Part shown: positions 10,655 through 19,379 of the stretch, one piece after another | Numbering within the stretch: the first letter of the stretch is position 1 | Layout of the letters: every line of letters starts with the position of its first letter | From: Leucocoprinus leucothites | Lineage: Eukaryota > Basidiomycota > Agaricomycetes > Agaricales > Agaricaceae | Direction: 5' to 3' | DNA: 64,000 nucleotides | Assembly (NCBI GenBank): GCA_013368445.1 | Contig: JAACJO010000016.1 | Location: 682,001-746,000 of the forward strand | Translations under genes and position numbers: made by a program | Notes under the pieces: generated by a model | What the model saw: only the letters and a program-made list of their open reading frames with translations | Database searches by the model: none | What the model was told of the DNA's origin: nothing

Positions 10655-12889
10655 ACGGACCCAACAGAGTTTGCAAGACAAGTTGAAATCTTCGCAAGAA
10701 GAGAATTTCCAGAAGAATCCTACAGTACCTACTACAGTGAAACCCGAAGAACAAGGTTCTACAGAAGTAAAGGATCAGGAAGATTCTATTACATCAAAGA
10801 ACACGAAGGGAAAGTTGCCTACGTCCCAATCAAGAAGGAACAAGAAGGAGTCCTTGAAGCCGAATACGCAGCAGTTGGTCACAAGCAACTTCACAGAACT
10901 GTCAAACAACAAATTGAAAGAGGAGCTGGTCTTGAAGAACTTCGAGACGTTACCGAAGAACAGTACATTGAAGAAGCAAAAAGAAGACAAACTCCATTTC
11001 CAGAAACCCCTGCAGAATCTAGCAGAACCATCGAACCAGAACCAATCCTTGACATTACCCCAAGAACCGAAGACACCTCACAAGACAATCATTCAGAGCC
11101 CAGAATTGACACTCCAAGTTCAGAAGAATCTGAATTTGATGAAGAAGACGAAGAAGAAGACGAAGAAGGAACAGATAGTGGAGAAAGAAGCCAAGAAGAA
11201 TCTGAAGGAAATCGAACAGAAGAGGAAGCAGAAGCACTCGCAAGGGCAATCGACAATCTCAAACTTAAATCCCCAGAGAAACCCAGACTCGATAGACCCC
11301 CTTCTTACTCCTCGAGCCCAGCCTTTGGACATAGCCCAAGGTTCCTCAGTCCCATTACGAACCCTATCCCCTTTAGCTTTACCAATTCCCCCACCGGTAT
11401 TGCCAGTACCAGTACCTTACCAACAACCAATCCCAACATTACTACAGCCAGTACCACCATCACCGTACCCACTAACACCCAAACAAAAGGGAAAGCAAAG
11501 GCAGTTGTCACCAACACAGGAGGTTCTTCAAACCGAAGAAGTCCCACACCGCCACCACCAAATCCTCAAGGAAGACCACCAAGTCCCGGAGGTAATCCGC
11601 CTGGAGGACCAGGAGGACCAGGAGGACCAGGAGGACCAGGAGGACCAGGAGGAGGACCACCAAATCCTAATCCAAACCCCCCGCCAAACCCAATGGCACA
11701 ACCTCAAGCAGGATTCCAGCTTAAGTACCCAAAGCCCAACAGGTTTGATGGCAACCCAAGCTATTACAGACCATGGATGGCCGAAGTCGAACTCTACTTC
11801 GACTCATATGGTGTCACAGATGACCAATCAAGAGTCAACTACACCCTTGGATTACTCGATGGAGCTGCCAAGTTATGGCAACAGGATTACAGACTTAGTC
11901 AAGCAACTGCAGCTACCCAAGCAGGATACACCCCACACACCTTCGATCAGTTCAAGAATGCGCTCGAACAGTCATTCGCTCCAACACAACAGAGCTTTGA
12001 GGCTGAAAGAGAGCTCCGCTATTATAGACAACGAAACAAATACATCGAAGAATACATCGCCAATTTTTCCGTCCTCGCCTCACGTGCAGGACTTACTGAC
12101 AGCACTTCTCTCCGATCCTACTTCGCCGAAGGACTTGACAACGACGTCAGATTCGAAGCAATCCGAGCTGACCCCCAAACCCTCGCAGAATGGAAAACAG
12201 CTGCAAGGCAGGCATACAAAGTTGTCCAAGAGCAAAGGAGATACCGCATTGGAAATTCTAATCCAGGATCTTCAAACAGATCAAGAAAGACCAAAAAGAA
12301 TAGTAGACAACACGGATCCCAACCACGATATAATGACGTCTATAGTCAACCCATATCTAGACCCAGACGATCCGAGTGGGACATGGATATCGACAGAATA
12401 TCAAGAGGAATATACCGATTATCAATCGAAGATGATCGGGAAGCAGACGACGGAGGTATATACGAACTTGGCGCAGAGGATGATGATAATCCTGAAGAAG
12501 AGGAGAGTGAAGGAGAAGACATCAATCAAACGTACAATGAAGGACCAAGCAACACAGACAGAGATGTCTATGGGTCACTATACTCCCACATCATCAATAG
12601 CGTTCTCACTGACGAACAAAGAATTGCACTCAAGAGAGGAGAATGCTTCTTCTGCCACAAGAAAGGACATTTCGCTAAATCTTGTCCGGCAAGGAAGGTT
12701 TGGTTTAAGTCAAGAGGAAAGACAAACATGGGATCGAAGCAGACGCAGAAGTCCCAGTCCAAACCGAAACAAGGGAATCGTAGACCTTTCAAGCCTAAAA
12801 GGAAAGATCCAGACGCCATGGTTTACGAAATAGAACAAGCTAGTGATGAAGACGACCCGTTTCAAGAATACTCAAATGAAAATTTTTGA
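10655..12889 (+). CDS. gag: Gypsy-1 Gag (start uncertain)
   Basis: Structural capsid protein. The reading frame is open from 10649 to the TGA at 12887-12889 but its first in-frame ATG is at 11693 (MAQPQAGFQLKYPKPNRF). The capsid-like Retrotrans_gag part follows (YYRPWMAEVELYF, LLDGAAKLWQQ), then an acidic region and one CCHC knuckle (CFFCHKKGHFAKSC). The upstream 346 codons are protein-like (helical, charged, then Pro/Ser-rich, then a GGP repeat at about 11600-11660), contain no Met, and are preceded by no ATG in any frame after 10097. I place the extended start at the ACG at 10655, whose context (A at -3, G at +4) is optimal. If that is wrong, Gag is 398 residues from 11693. A +1-frame ORF of 720 codons overlaps most of it. 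Confidence 0.75.
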   Translation, partial: TDPTEFARQVEIFARREFPEESYSTYYSETRRTRFYRSKGSGRFYYIKEHEGKVAYVPIKKEQEGVLEAEYAAVGHKQLHRTVKQQIERGAGLEELRDVTEEQYIEEAKRRQTPFPETPAESSRTIEPEPILDITPRTEDTSQDNHSEPRIDTPSSEESEFDEEDEEEDEEGTDSGERSQEESEGNRTEEEAEALARAIDNLKLKSPEKPRLDRPPSYSSSPAFGHSPRFLSPITNPIPFSFTNSPTGIASTSTLPTTNPNITTASTTITVPTNTQTKGKAKAVVTNTGGSSNRRSPTPPPPNPQGRPPSPGGNPPGGPGGPGGPGGPGGPGGGPPNPNPNPPPNPMAQPQAGFQLKYPKPNRFDGNPSYYRPWMAEVELYFDSYGVTDDQSRVNYTLGLLDGAAKLWQQDYRLSQATAATQAGYTPHTFDQFKNALEQSFAPTQQSFEAERELRYYRQRNKYIEEYIANFSVLASRAGLTDSTSLRSYFAEGLDNDVRFEAIRADPQTLAEWKTAARQAYKVVQEQRRYRIGNSNPGSSNRSRKTKKNSRQHGSQPRYNDVYSQPISRPRRSEWDMDIDRISRGIYRLSIEDDREADDGGIYELGAEDDDNPEEEESEGEDINQTYNEGPSNTDRDVYGSLYSHIINSVLTDEQRIALKRGECFFCHKKGHFAKSCPARKVWFKSRGKTNMGSKQTQKSQSKPKQGNRRPFKPKRKDPDAMVYEIEQASDEDDPFQEYSNENF
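10671..12833 (+). other. Long +1-frame ORF overlapping Gypsy-1 gag
   Basis: Open for 720 codons in the +1 frame relative to gag, basic and Gln/Pro/Ser-rich, with a lysine-rich stretch (LMKKTKKKTKKEQ) that begins at the first ATG of the mRNA after 10097 (11139). The sister element has a 473-codon ORF in the same relative frame. There is no recognised domain. It may be a composition-driven shadow or a real overlapping gene; I lean to unproven. Confidence 0.3.
12880..12889 (+). other. Gypsy-1 gag-pol -1 frameshift site
   Basis: In the gag frame the sequence reads A AAT TTT TGA: a heptamer of the canonical X XXY YYZ form immediately before the gag stop. The pol frame is closed upstream by TGA at 12877-12879, so the shift must fall in these ten bases. 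Confidence 0.8.
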
Positions 12890-15800
12890 GTACTCACGAA
12901 GATCAGATAGACATCATCGATCTTCAATCAAACAAAGGATTAACAGTACATGTACCAATATTGCTCCATACAACCAGAGCAAAACACAATCTACAAGCAC
13001 TACTAGACTCAGGAGCTAGTGGAGAATTTATCGACCCACAACTAGTCGATACCTACAACTTGCCAAAATTCAAGATGAAAAAGGCAATCAAAATCCGTAA
13101 TGCCGATGGAACACAAAACCTATCAGGAAGTTGTACTCACTATACAAAATTAAAAATAGAAGTGAACAACAAATTTATGACAATCTCACCAAGAATAGTC
13201 AAACTTGGATCAAACCAACTATTCTTAGGAATCACATGGTTAAAGAGATTCAATCCCGATGTTGATTGGCAGAAACTGTCATTACGTTGGCGAGATGAAA
13301 ATTCTCATACAATCAAATTAACCAAAGCGAAAACTGATTCCATCAATCAGTTGTATTATGAAATCAATGTGAAATCTAACACATCACAACAACTTCACAA
13401 CTCGGCTACTAAACCTAAAAAGGAATCAGACCCTGTGAAAGCCGTACCAAAGAAATTTCATCAGTTTCTCAAAGTCTTCAACAAAGACGAATCTGAGAAA
13501 TTACCACCCAGACGTCCTTGGGATCATAAAATCGAGACTATACCAGAATTCGAACCCAAGCGAATGCCAGTTTATCACCTGACACCTCAGGAAAGAACTG
13601 AACTTGACAAGTTTATTTCCGAAAATCTACGAAAGGGATATATTCGGAAATCCAAATCACCAATGGCCTCTTCTTTCTTTTTTGTAGGAAAGAAAGGAGG
13701 AGACTTACGTCCATGCCAAGATTATCGATTCCTTAATAAGAATACAATAAAGAATGCTCACCCAATACCGAGCATATCACGAATCATGGATAAACTCAAA
13801 GGATCTAATTGGTTCACCAAGTTAGATGTCCGACTAGGATATAATAATGTTCGAATCCATGAAGGACATGAATGGAAAGCGGCATTCCGCACTCCAAATG
13901 GGTTATATGAACCCACAGTCATGTTCTTTGGAATGACAAATTCCCCTGCTACCTTCCAATCCATGATGGATCACATCTTTAAAGACCTTACTGAGAAAGG
14001 CGGAGTTATTATTTACATGGATGACATCCTTATCCATGCGAAAACAAAGGAACAACTCGAAAGACTTACTAAACAAGTCTTGAAGATTCTACAACAAAAC
14101 GAGCTGTATTTAAAGACTGAGAAATGCGAATTCGAGAAGCAACGCCTAGAGTACCTCGGAGTTATCATAACTCCCGACTCTATCGAGATGGACCCCATTA
14201 AACTTAAGGGAATACAGGATTGGCCTGTACCCAAGTCTGTCCGAAATATCCGACAATTCATTGGATTTTGCAACTTCTATCGCAAATTCATTCACAACTT
14301 CTCAGCTATTGCACAACCACTTAATGCATTACTTCGTAAAACAACGAAATTCGAATGGAACTCAGAAGCACAGAAAAGCTTTGAGAAGCTCAAGGAACAA
14401 TTCCTTAAGCAACCTATACTTCAAATAGTTGACGAATCAAAGCCATTCGAAATCGAATGTGATGCTTCCGCATTTGCTACTGGTGCAGTACTACTCCAAA
14501 GAGATTCAAATGGAGATAAGCACCCTGTGGCTTATTATTCACAAACCCTCAACCCTGCGGAACGAAACTATCATGTGTCTGACCAAGAATTCCTTGCTAT
14601 TATTAGAGCACTAAAGGAATGGCGACACTACCTTGAAGGATCAGCACACCCTATCATCATATGGTCTGATCACGAGAATCTCACCAGATGGCGAGAACCA
14701 CAACAATTAAATCGAAGACAAGCTAGATGGATGCTATATATGACACGCTTCCACTACTCCATAAAGCACTTAGCTGGCAACAAAAATACTCTTGCCGATG
14801 CATTGAGTAGAAGACCAGACCTAGTCCCAGATGGAAAGGATAACGAAGATCTAGTTGCGATACCATCAGAAAAATTCATTAACTTCCTTTCTGAGGAAAT
14901 TAAAGAAGAAATTAAAAATAAACAAAAGGAGATCAACCCATCTGAAAGATTCACAGAAGATGATGGCATTTATAAATATCAGGGAAGACATGTGATACCT
15001 GAAGATGCCGAACTAAAAAGAAGACTTCTACAACGTGTACATGATCACGAGACATCAGGACACCCAGGAACAGCCGAAACATTCCGTAAACTATCTAAAT
15101 TAGTTTACTGGCCTGGAATGAACACATATGTTCAGAACTACGTGAAAGGATGCCCTATTTGTCAACAGTACAAAATCAATCGTCATCCAGTTAAACCACC
15201 AATGCAACCGATTAAAGGCCCTTCTTCTACAAGGCCCTTTTCCCAAATATCCATGGATCTTATCACAGATCTACCACCTGACGATGGATATGATTGTATA
15301 TTGTCCATAGTGGACCATGGACTTACGAAAGGGATAATCCTAACTCCAACAAAGAAGACAGTAAATGCTGATGGCATTGCTGAAATTCTTATTGACAAAG
15401 TATTTTCGAAATACGGAACACCCAATAAAATAATCTCAGATCGAGATCCACGATTTGCTGCTAAATCAATGCAAAAACTATACGAAAAACTCAATATTAC
15501 CCCAGCCCTGTCTACAGCATATCATCCACAGACAGACGGAACTACCGAAAGGTACAACCAAGAAATCGAGTTTTACTTAGCAGTTTACACATCACAAAAC
15601 CCAACCATATGGAAACGAGCACTTCCAATGATTGAATTTGTACACAATACGAAACCCCATTCTGGAAGAAAACACTCACCATACGAATTAATCCTAGGAT
15701 ATAACCCACAAGCGTTTATCTCAGACATAGAGACAGACACACCTTCTATCAATGAGAAGTCTCTATTCTTGGAACAAGTCCGAGAAGCAGCTTTAGAGGC

Positions 15801-16296
15801 ACATGAACGAACACGTCTCATGATGGCTCAAAGAAAGAACCAACCATGGACACCATTCAAAGTAGGAGACCGAGTTTGGTTAGATAACCGAAATCTCCCT
15901 TTACCCTATGCTTCTAAGAAGCTTAATCAAAGAAGAGAAGGTCCATTTACTATTATTAGAAAGACCTCTCCAGTCAACTACGAACTCAAACTACCACAAA
16001 AATGGAAGATTCACAACAAGTTCCACGCTTCACTTCTCATGCCAGTAACTGAAAATGATGTTTATGGTAAACACAACCCTAAACCACCACCTGTCCTAGT
16101 CTCAGGAGAAGAACAATACGAAGTCGAAGCAGTCCTAAACCATAGAACTCGCAGACTACGTTCTGGAATAAAAATAGAATACCTAATTCGTTGGAAAGGA
16201 TATGGACCAACTGAAGACTCATGGGAACCAGAGAAAAATCTTGAAAATTCAAAAGAAATGATTCAAGAGTATAAAAACCAACACAATCTCTCTTAA
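12886..16296 (+). CDS. pol: Gypsy-1 Pol polyprotein
   Basis: About 1136 codons. Aspartic protease LLDSGASGEFID; reverse transcriptase with IIYMDDILIHAK (the Y-x-DD box); RNase H IECDASAFATGAVLL; integrase zinc-binding HHCC (HDHETSGHPG ... GCPICQQYK); integrase core with D (ISMDLITDLP), D (IISDRDPRF) and E (TTERYNQEIE); GPF-type tether (RREGPFTII); and a C-terminal chromodomain (YLIRWKGYGPTEDSWEPE), expected to bind modified histone tails and steer insertion. Expressed as a -1 fusion to Gag; the region has no convincing own start (12886 is TTG). No stops or frame breaks. Family: Ty3/Gypsy chromovirus. Confidence 0.95.
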   Translation: MSTHEDQIDIIDLQSNKGLTVHVPILLHTTRAKHNLQALLDSGASGEFIDPQLVDTYNLPKFKMKKAIKIRNADGTQNLSGSCTHYTKLKIEVNNKFMTISPRIVKLGSNQLFLGITWLKRFNPDVDWQKLSLRWRDENSHTIKLTKAKTDSINQLYYEINVKSNTSQQLHNSATKPKKESDPVKAVPKKFHQFLKVFNKDESEKLPPRRPWDHKIETIPEFEPKRMPVYHLTPQERTELDKFISENLRKGYIRKSKSPMASSFFFVGKKGGDLRPCQDYRFLNKNTIKNAHPIPSISRIMDKLKGSNWFTKLDVRLGYNNVRIHEGHEWKAAFRTPNGLYEPTVMFFGMTNSPATFQSMMDHIFKDLTEKGGVIIYMDDILIHAKTKEQLERLTKQVLKILQQNELYLKTEKCEFEKQRLEYLGVIITPDSIEMDPIKLKGIQDWPVPKSVRNIRQFIGFCNFYRKFIHNFSAIAQPLNALLRKTTKFEWNSEAQKSFEKLKEQFLKQPILQIVDESKPFEIECDASAFATGAVLLQRDSNGDKHPVAYYSQTLNPAERNYHVSDQEFLAIIRALKEWRHYLEGSAHPIIIWSDHENLTRWREPQQLNRRQARWMLYMTRFHYSIKHLAGNKNTLADALSRRPDLVPDGKDNEDLVAIPSEKFINFLSEEIKEEIKNKQKEINPSERFTEDDGIYKYQGRHVIPEDAELKRRLLQRVHDHETSGHPGTAETFRKLSKLVYWPGMNTYVQNYVKGCPICQQYKINRHPVKPPMQPIKGPSSTRPFSQISMDLITDLPPDDGYDCILSIVDHGLTKGIILTPTKKTVNADGIAEILIDKVFSKYGTPNKIISDRDPRFAAKSMQKLYEKLNITPALSTAYHPQTDGTTERYNQEIEFYLAVYTSQNPTIWKRALPMIEFVHNTKPHSGRKHSPYELILGYNPQAFISDIETDTPSINEKSLFLEQVREAALEAHERTRLMMAQRKNQPWTPFKVGDRVWLDNRNLPLPYASKKLNQRREGPFTIIRKTSPVNYELKLPQKWKIHNKFHASLLMPVTENDVYGKHNPKPPPVLVSGEEQYEVEAVLNHRTRRLRSGIKIEYLIRWKGYGPTEDSWEPEKNLENSKEMIQEYKNQHNLS
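15327..15338 (+). other. Gypsy-1 internal polypurine tract (candidate cPPT)
   Basis: GAAAGGGATAAT within the integrase coding region repeats the 3' polypurine tract beside the 3' LTR (17701-17712). Possible second plus-strand primer. Confidence 0.55.
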
Positions 16297-16311
16297 CATT
16301 CCCCAGCTTCA

Positions 16312-17661
16312 ATGACTACTTCAGAAGTCAGTGAACAACCAACAGTACCAGTCTTTGGAACTATTATTTGCGAATCGCCCTCACCTATTACCCCTCCTAC
16401 TACACCGACCAACACCATCGACGATGCGAACAAGGTCGAAGAAAGTCCTGGTCTTGCCTCATCGCAAGAACAAGGCACCAAATCCCCTGCCGGAGATAGT
16501 GCAGGTGGAGACACTAGCGGTGAAAACTCTTCACCCTATAAAGAGAATGCCACCCTACGACGAGCATTTCTTCGAGAACAGACAGCCGTTGACTTTCTGT
16601 CCGCCTACGGCAGCAATCCTAGACTCACTTCATATGTCTACAACATCGGGAATCGGATTGATGCTCTCGCTTCTGCAAGAAGTGAATACAAGCGTCTCCA
16701 GGAAGAAATGGACTTCCATCTTAGTAACCTGGCACGCCATATCCCTAGGGGTCCCTATACTCAGAACATCGTCCGACGCATCCAACGCACCGACCCGGAC
16801 GGAGATTACTTCGCTACGCTCAAGCGTCAACAAGCTTCAGAGCGACGTGCACAGGATTCTGAGCGCGCCTCAGCTGATGACGAAGGAAAAACTTCCCCAC
16901 CTAGCGTCAAACCTCAACAACGTCATGATGTGGCTACACACAATGCCATATTACCGAATACACCCCCTCCAACGCCTACTAACGAGCCTCCTCGAAATAC
17001 CAATCGAGACGCGACTCGCCCTGGACGTCCTAGTCGAACCTGCGACATATGTCACGGAATGGGTCATATCAAGACGCTTTGCCCGGGATATCATTGCACC
17101 TGGTGCGACACTTTCGCCCCCGGCCATTTCACCAAGTATTGTTCCCGAAATCCTTATAAAGGAATTGCTCGACGGGATCTACCCCCAGTCGCCCTGGCAG
17201 CACTTTCGATTACCGAAGGAGTCGATGCCGCCAAGGCTCTTGCTCTGCAGTCCATCTCCGGATCTGCCAGAATACAGCCCCGACAGTCCGGCGTACCAAC
17301 CGGCAATCACGGCGCCCCCATCACCGATGCCGTCGGACTTCGATCCGAACGACATAATCCAACATCCACGGCTGTTAACACCACCTCCCTCGGCCCAACC
17401 TACAACCCTACTTTTACGCCGCGACGAGGTCGTAAACCCGCACCACGAGGAAGACAATATGGTCGTCTCCAGACCTCAGTCCGTTCCTCCCATCCAAACC
17501 ATCGAGGACGCAGTCCGAACGGACATCCCCATCACGGTCGAACTTCTCGCATCTATGAAGGAGAACGCCCCCTTACACCCCCATACGAAGATGGCAATTA
17601 CGAATCTCATTACGATGATGAGGCCAACTTCAACATAGACGGTGAAGGTAATTTACCTTAG
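16312..17661 (+). CDS. Gypsy-1 ORF3: twin zinc-knuckle protein
   Basis: 449 codons between pol and the 3' LTR, in a frame separate from pol, starting at ATG 16312. The N-terminus is low-complexity Ser/Thr/Pro, followed by a helical region (TLRRAFLREQTAVDFL; about residues 80-170), then two adjacent zinc knuckles: CDICHGMGHIKTLC (CX2CX4HX4C) and CTWCDTFAPGHFTKYC (CX2CX6HX4C). The C-terminus is Arg/Pro-rich in this frame. The Gypsy-2 counterpart (32442-33614) keeps the same helical start and both knuckles. Probable nucleic-acid binding; it could act like a second nucleocapsid or an RNA chaperone. A +1-frame ORF overlaps it, and that ORF's C-terminal part looks more like Gypsy-2 than this frame's C-terminus does. 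Expression would need a subgenomic or spliced RNA, or reinitiation. Confidence 0.75.
   Translation: MTTSEVSEQPTVPVFGTIICESPSPITPPTTPTNTIDDANKVEESPGLASSQEQGTKSPAGDSAGGDTSGENSSPYKENATLRRAFLREQTAVDFLSAYGSNPRLTSYVYNIGNRIDALASARSEYKRLQEEMDFHLSNLARHIPRGPYTQNIVRRIQRTDPDGDYFATLKRQQASERRAQDSERASADDEGKTSPPSVKPQQRHDVATHNAILPNTPPPTPTNEPPRNTNRDATRPGRPSRTCDICHGMGHIKTLCPGYHCTWCDTFAPGHFTKYCSRNPYKGIARRDLPPVALAALSITEGVDAAKALALQSISGSARIQPRQSGVPTGNHGAPITDAVGLRSERHNPTSTAVNTTSLGPTYNPTFTPRRGRKPAPRGRQYGRLQTSVRSSHPNHRGRSPNGHPHHGRTSRIYEGERPLTPPYEDGNYESHYDDEANFNIDGEGNLP
16331..17638 (+). other. +1-frame ORF overlapping Gypsy-1 ORF3
   Basis: Open for 435 codons in the +1 frame. The first two-thirds looks like a shadow, but the end looks protein-like (about from PSPDLPEYSPDSPAYQP) and ends with a helix (ITVELLASMKENAPLHPHTK) that has a similar pattern in the +1 frame of Gypsy-2 (QLAQLLTPDICITKRLAINL). 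This suggests a frameshifted C-terminal domain of ORF3 or a separate overlapping gene. Confidence 0.4.
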
Positions 17662-17698
17662 TGACTTAGATAGTTACTAAGATGTGGACATCTTAGCT

Positions 17699-17711
17699 AG
17701 GAAAGGGATAA
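17699..17711 (+). other. Gypsy-1 3' polypurine tract
   Basis: AGGAAAGGGATAA directly before the 3' LTR; plus-strand primer by position and composition. Confidence 0.8.
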
Positions 17712-18373
17712 TGTTATGTATATTGATTATATCTAGCATTTGTTCCATCTATAACACGAAGTCGATATTAGCTTTACTTAAGTAATATCGCAATTATGTT
17801 TCTTCTTATTTGTCCTTGTATTTTCTCGTTTGTTTTGACTCGTTTACTTTGTCTGATTATGACTCATTATGACTTGTTTGGTTTTGTTTGTATTTTGATG
17901 ACATGTGATTGTTAAATATAGCTGCGCTATATTTGGACTTACCTTGTGATCGATCATATGATCAAAGAAGAACTTCTTTAGAAGAACTTCTAAAGCTTCT
18001 TTGACAGATCGTGTCTTATATAGTTTAATTAGCGTTAAGGAAGCTGTATGCTTCTCTTCTTTCATTAGAAGCCCTTAGCCCTAGTTAATAATAGATACCG
18101 ACTTGTATCGTATATAAGTCGTCGACATCTACCAAGGAGAAACATCGTTTCTACTTGGTTAGGTGGAGACTCAATACGAGCCTTTATCTATACAAAGTCG
18201 AATTGAACTTAAGCTCTAAGATCTCAATTACTAAAGTCTTAACTCTATAATCGCCGTATTATAACTCTGACTTAGTAAACGACTTTGTCGCTTACCGAGA
18301 AGGAGTCCCCTTTGATAAGATCAACTCGATACTTATCGCGCCAGCTTAGGACCGGGCCGGCGTCACTATAACA
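17712..18373 (+). repeat. Gypsy-1 3' LTR
   Basis: 662 bp, appears identical to the 5' LTR on reading. Followed by the target duplication GGTAG (18374-18378). Confidence 0.95.
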
Positions 18374-18378
18374 GGTAG

Positions 18379-18655
18379 ACTAATGGACACTCAGATTTTT
18401 TTTTTCATTGCCAGCACTAGTTAATACAAAAACTGTAATTAAAGGGTGACCCCGGTGCATAGAAACTAGGTAGGGTATGGGCGCCCCGCAGGCGCTATCG
18501 GTTATGGTACCATGAAACACCTATCAGTTATCAGATATTGAAGAATATCGGTTATGGGGTCCAAATCCCCGCAAACCAAATTGGTCAAGGCCTCCAACTA
18601 TCAGATACGACAGATTATCAGTTTTGACAGCTATCAGTTATAAGAGCTTCGACTG
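18379..18655 (-). mobile_element. pogo/Tigger-like remnant, right part
   Basis: Continuation of the element split by Gypsy-1. Ends ...GAGCTTCGACTG followed by TA. Contains repeated subterminal motifs TATCAGTTAT / TATCGGTTATGG, also seen at the left end (about 8870-8890). Confidence 0.6.
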
Positions 18656-18657
18656 TA

Positions 18658-19379
18658 CCAGACTCGAAGGCTGCGGATACGACGCCAACTTGTTCTCCAC
18701 TTATATAGAGGCTTCGAATGCCAAGGCCATTCATCACGGGAAGTGATACGTGCTGTACTTGGGTTTTCATTATGGGAGGTGTGATGATTATTGGCCTTTA
18801 ATGTCTGATTGGCCCGGCAGTAAAAACCCCACTTGAATATATTACATTGTATAGGCCTTCATAGAACATGTTACAAGGTATTGGCTAAAATATTTGGTTG
18901 ATCAGGTAAAGCCATATAAGGGTTTGAATCCATTAAATTGCAGTACCTATCTGGCAGCTTAGATATTTGAAAACAAGAATTCCGGGCAATACATGACAAT
19001 AAAAGACTACAAGTCTTATAATAATTGTGTTGACTTACATGTCAACATATTGATATGGATATCAATAGTTTTTTTGATAAGAGTGGTACAGTGAACATGA
19101 CTTGTAATGAAGAGAATGCAATATATTCACACATATTCCCCAAAATGGAGCCATAAAAAAAATAGCCAGGGCATTCATCCATAATCACAATCATATTAAT
19201 AATCCATTGATTAAAAAAATTACCAGAATCATATAGAACACACCACAAAGTGTAAGGCATACAGAGAACAGGAGAGAAAAGAGCAGAGCACTATGAGTAC
19301 ATTATGGAAAGCAGAGCAAAGTCTTGGTCAGGGAAAATAAAGCACAGAGCAGAGCGAACATAAAAGAAAGAGCAAAAAC
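18658..19379. other. AT-rich intergenic stretch
   Basis: No supported gene. Only short open frames and a few homopolymer runs. It may contain the left end of a larger element that includes the DUF6698-like gene, but no clear terminal repeat was found. Confidence 0.5.

Larger units (their letters stand above)
9425..18373 (+). mobile_element. Gypsy-1: complete Ty3/Gypsy chromovirus
   Basis: LTRs of 662 bp (9425-10086 and 17712-18373, TGTTAT...ATAACA) that appear identical on reading, with 5-bp target duplications GGTAG at 9420-9424 and 18374-18378. Order: leader, gag, pol (protease, RT, RNase H, integrase, chromodomain), ORF3 with two zinc knuckles, polypurine tract. Pol is open over 1136 codons and no inactivating lesion was seen, so this is a recent and possibly active copy. 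It belongs to the same lineage as Gypsy-2, with the same order, the same ORF3 and a similar PPT. Confidence 0.95.

Noticed and set aside
18373..19379. tRNA or other structured RNA in the AT-rich stretch
   Set aside because: No cloverleaf or B-box-like GGTTCGANTCC was found; GGGTTTGAATCC at about 18910 stands without an acceptor stem.
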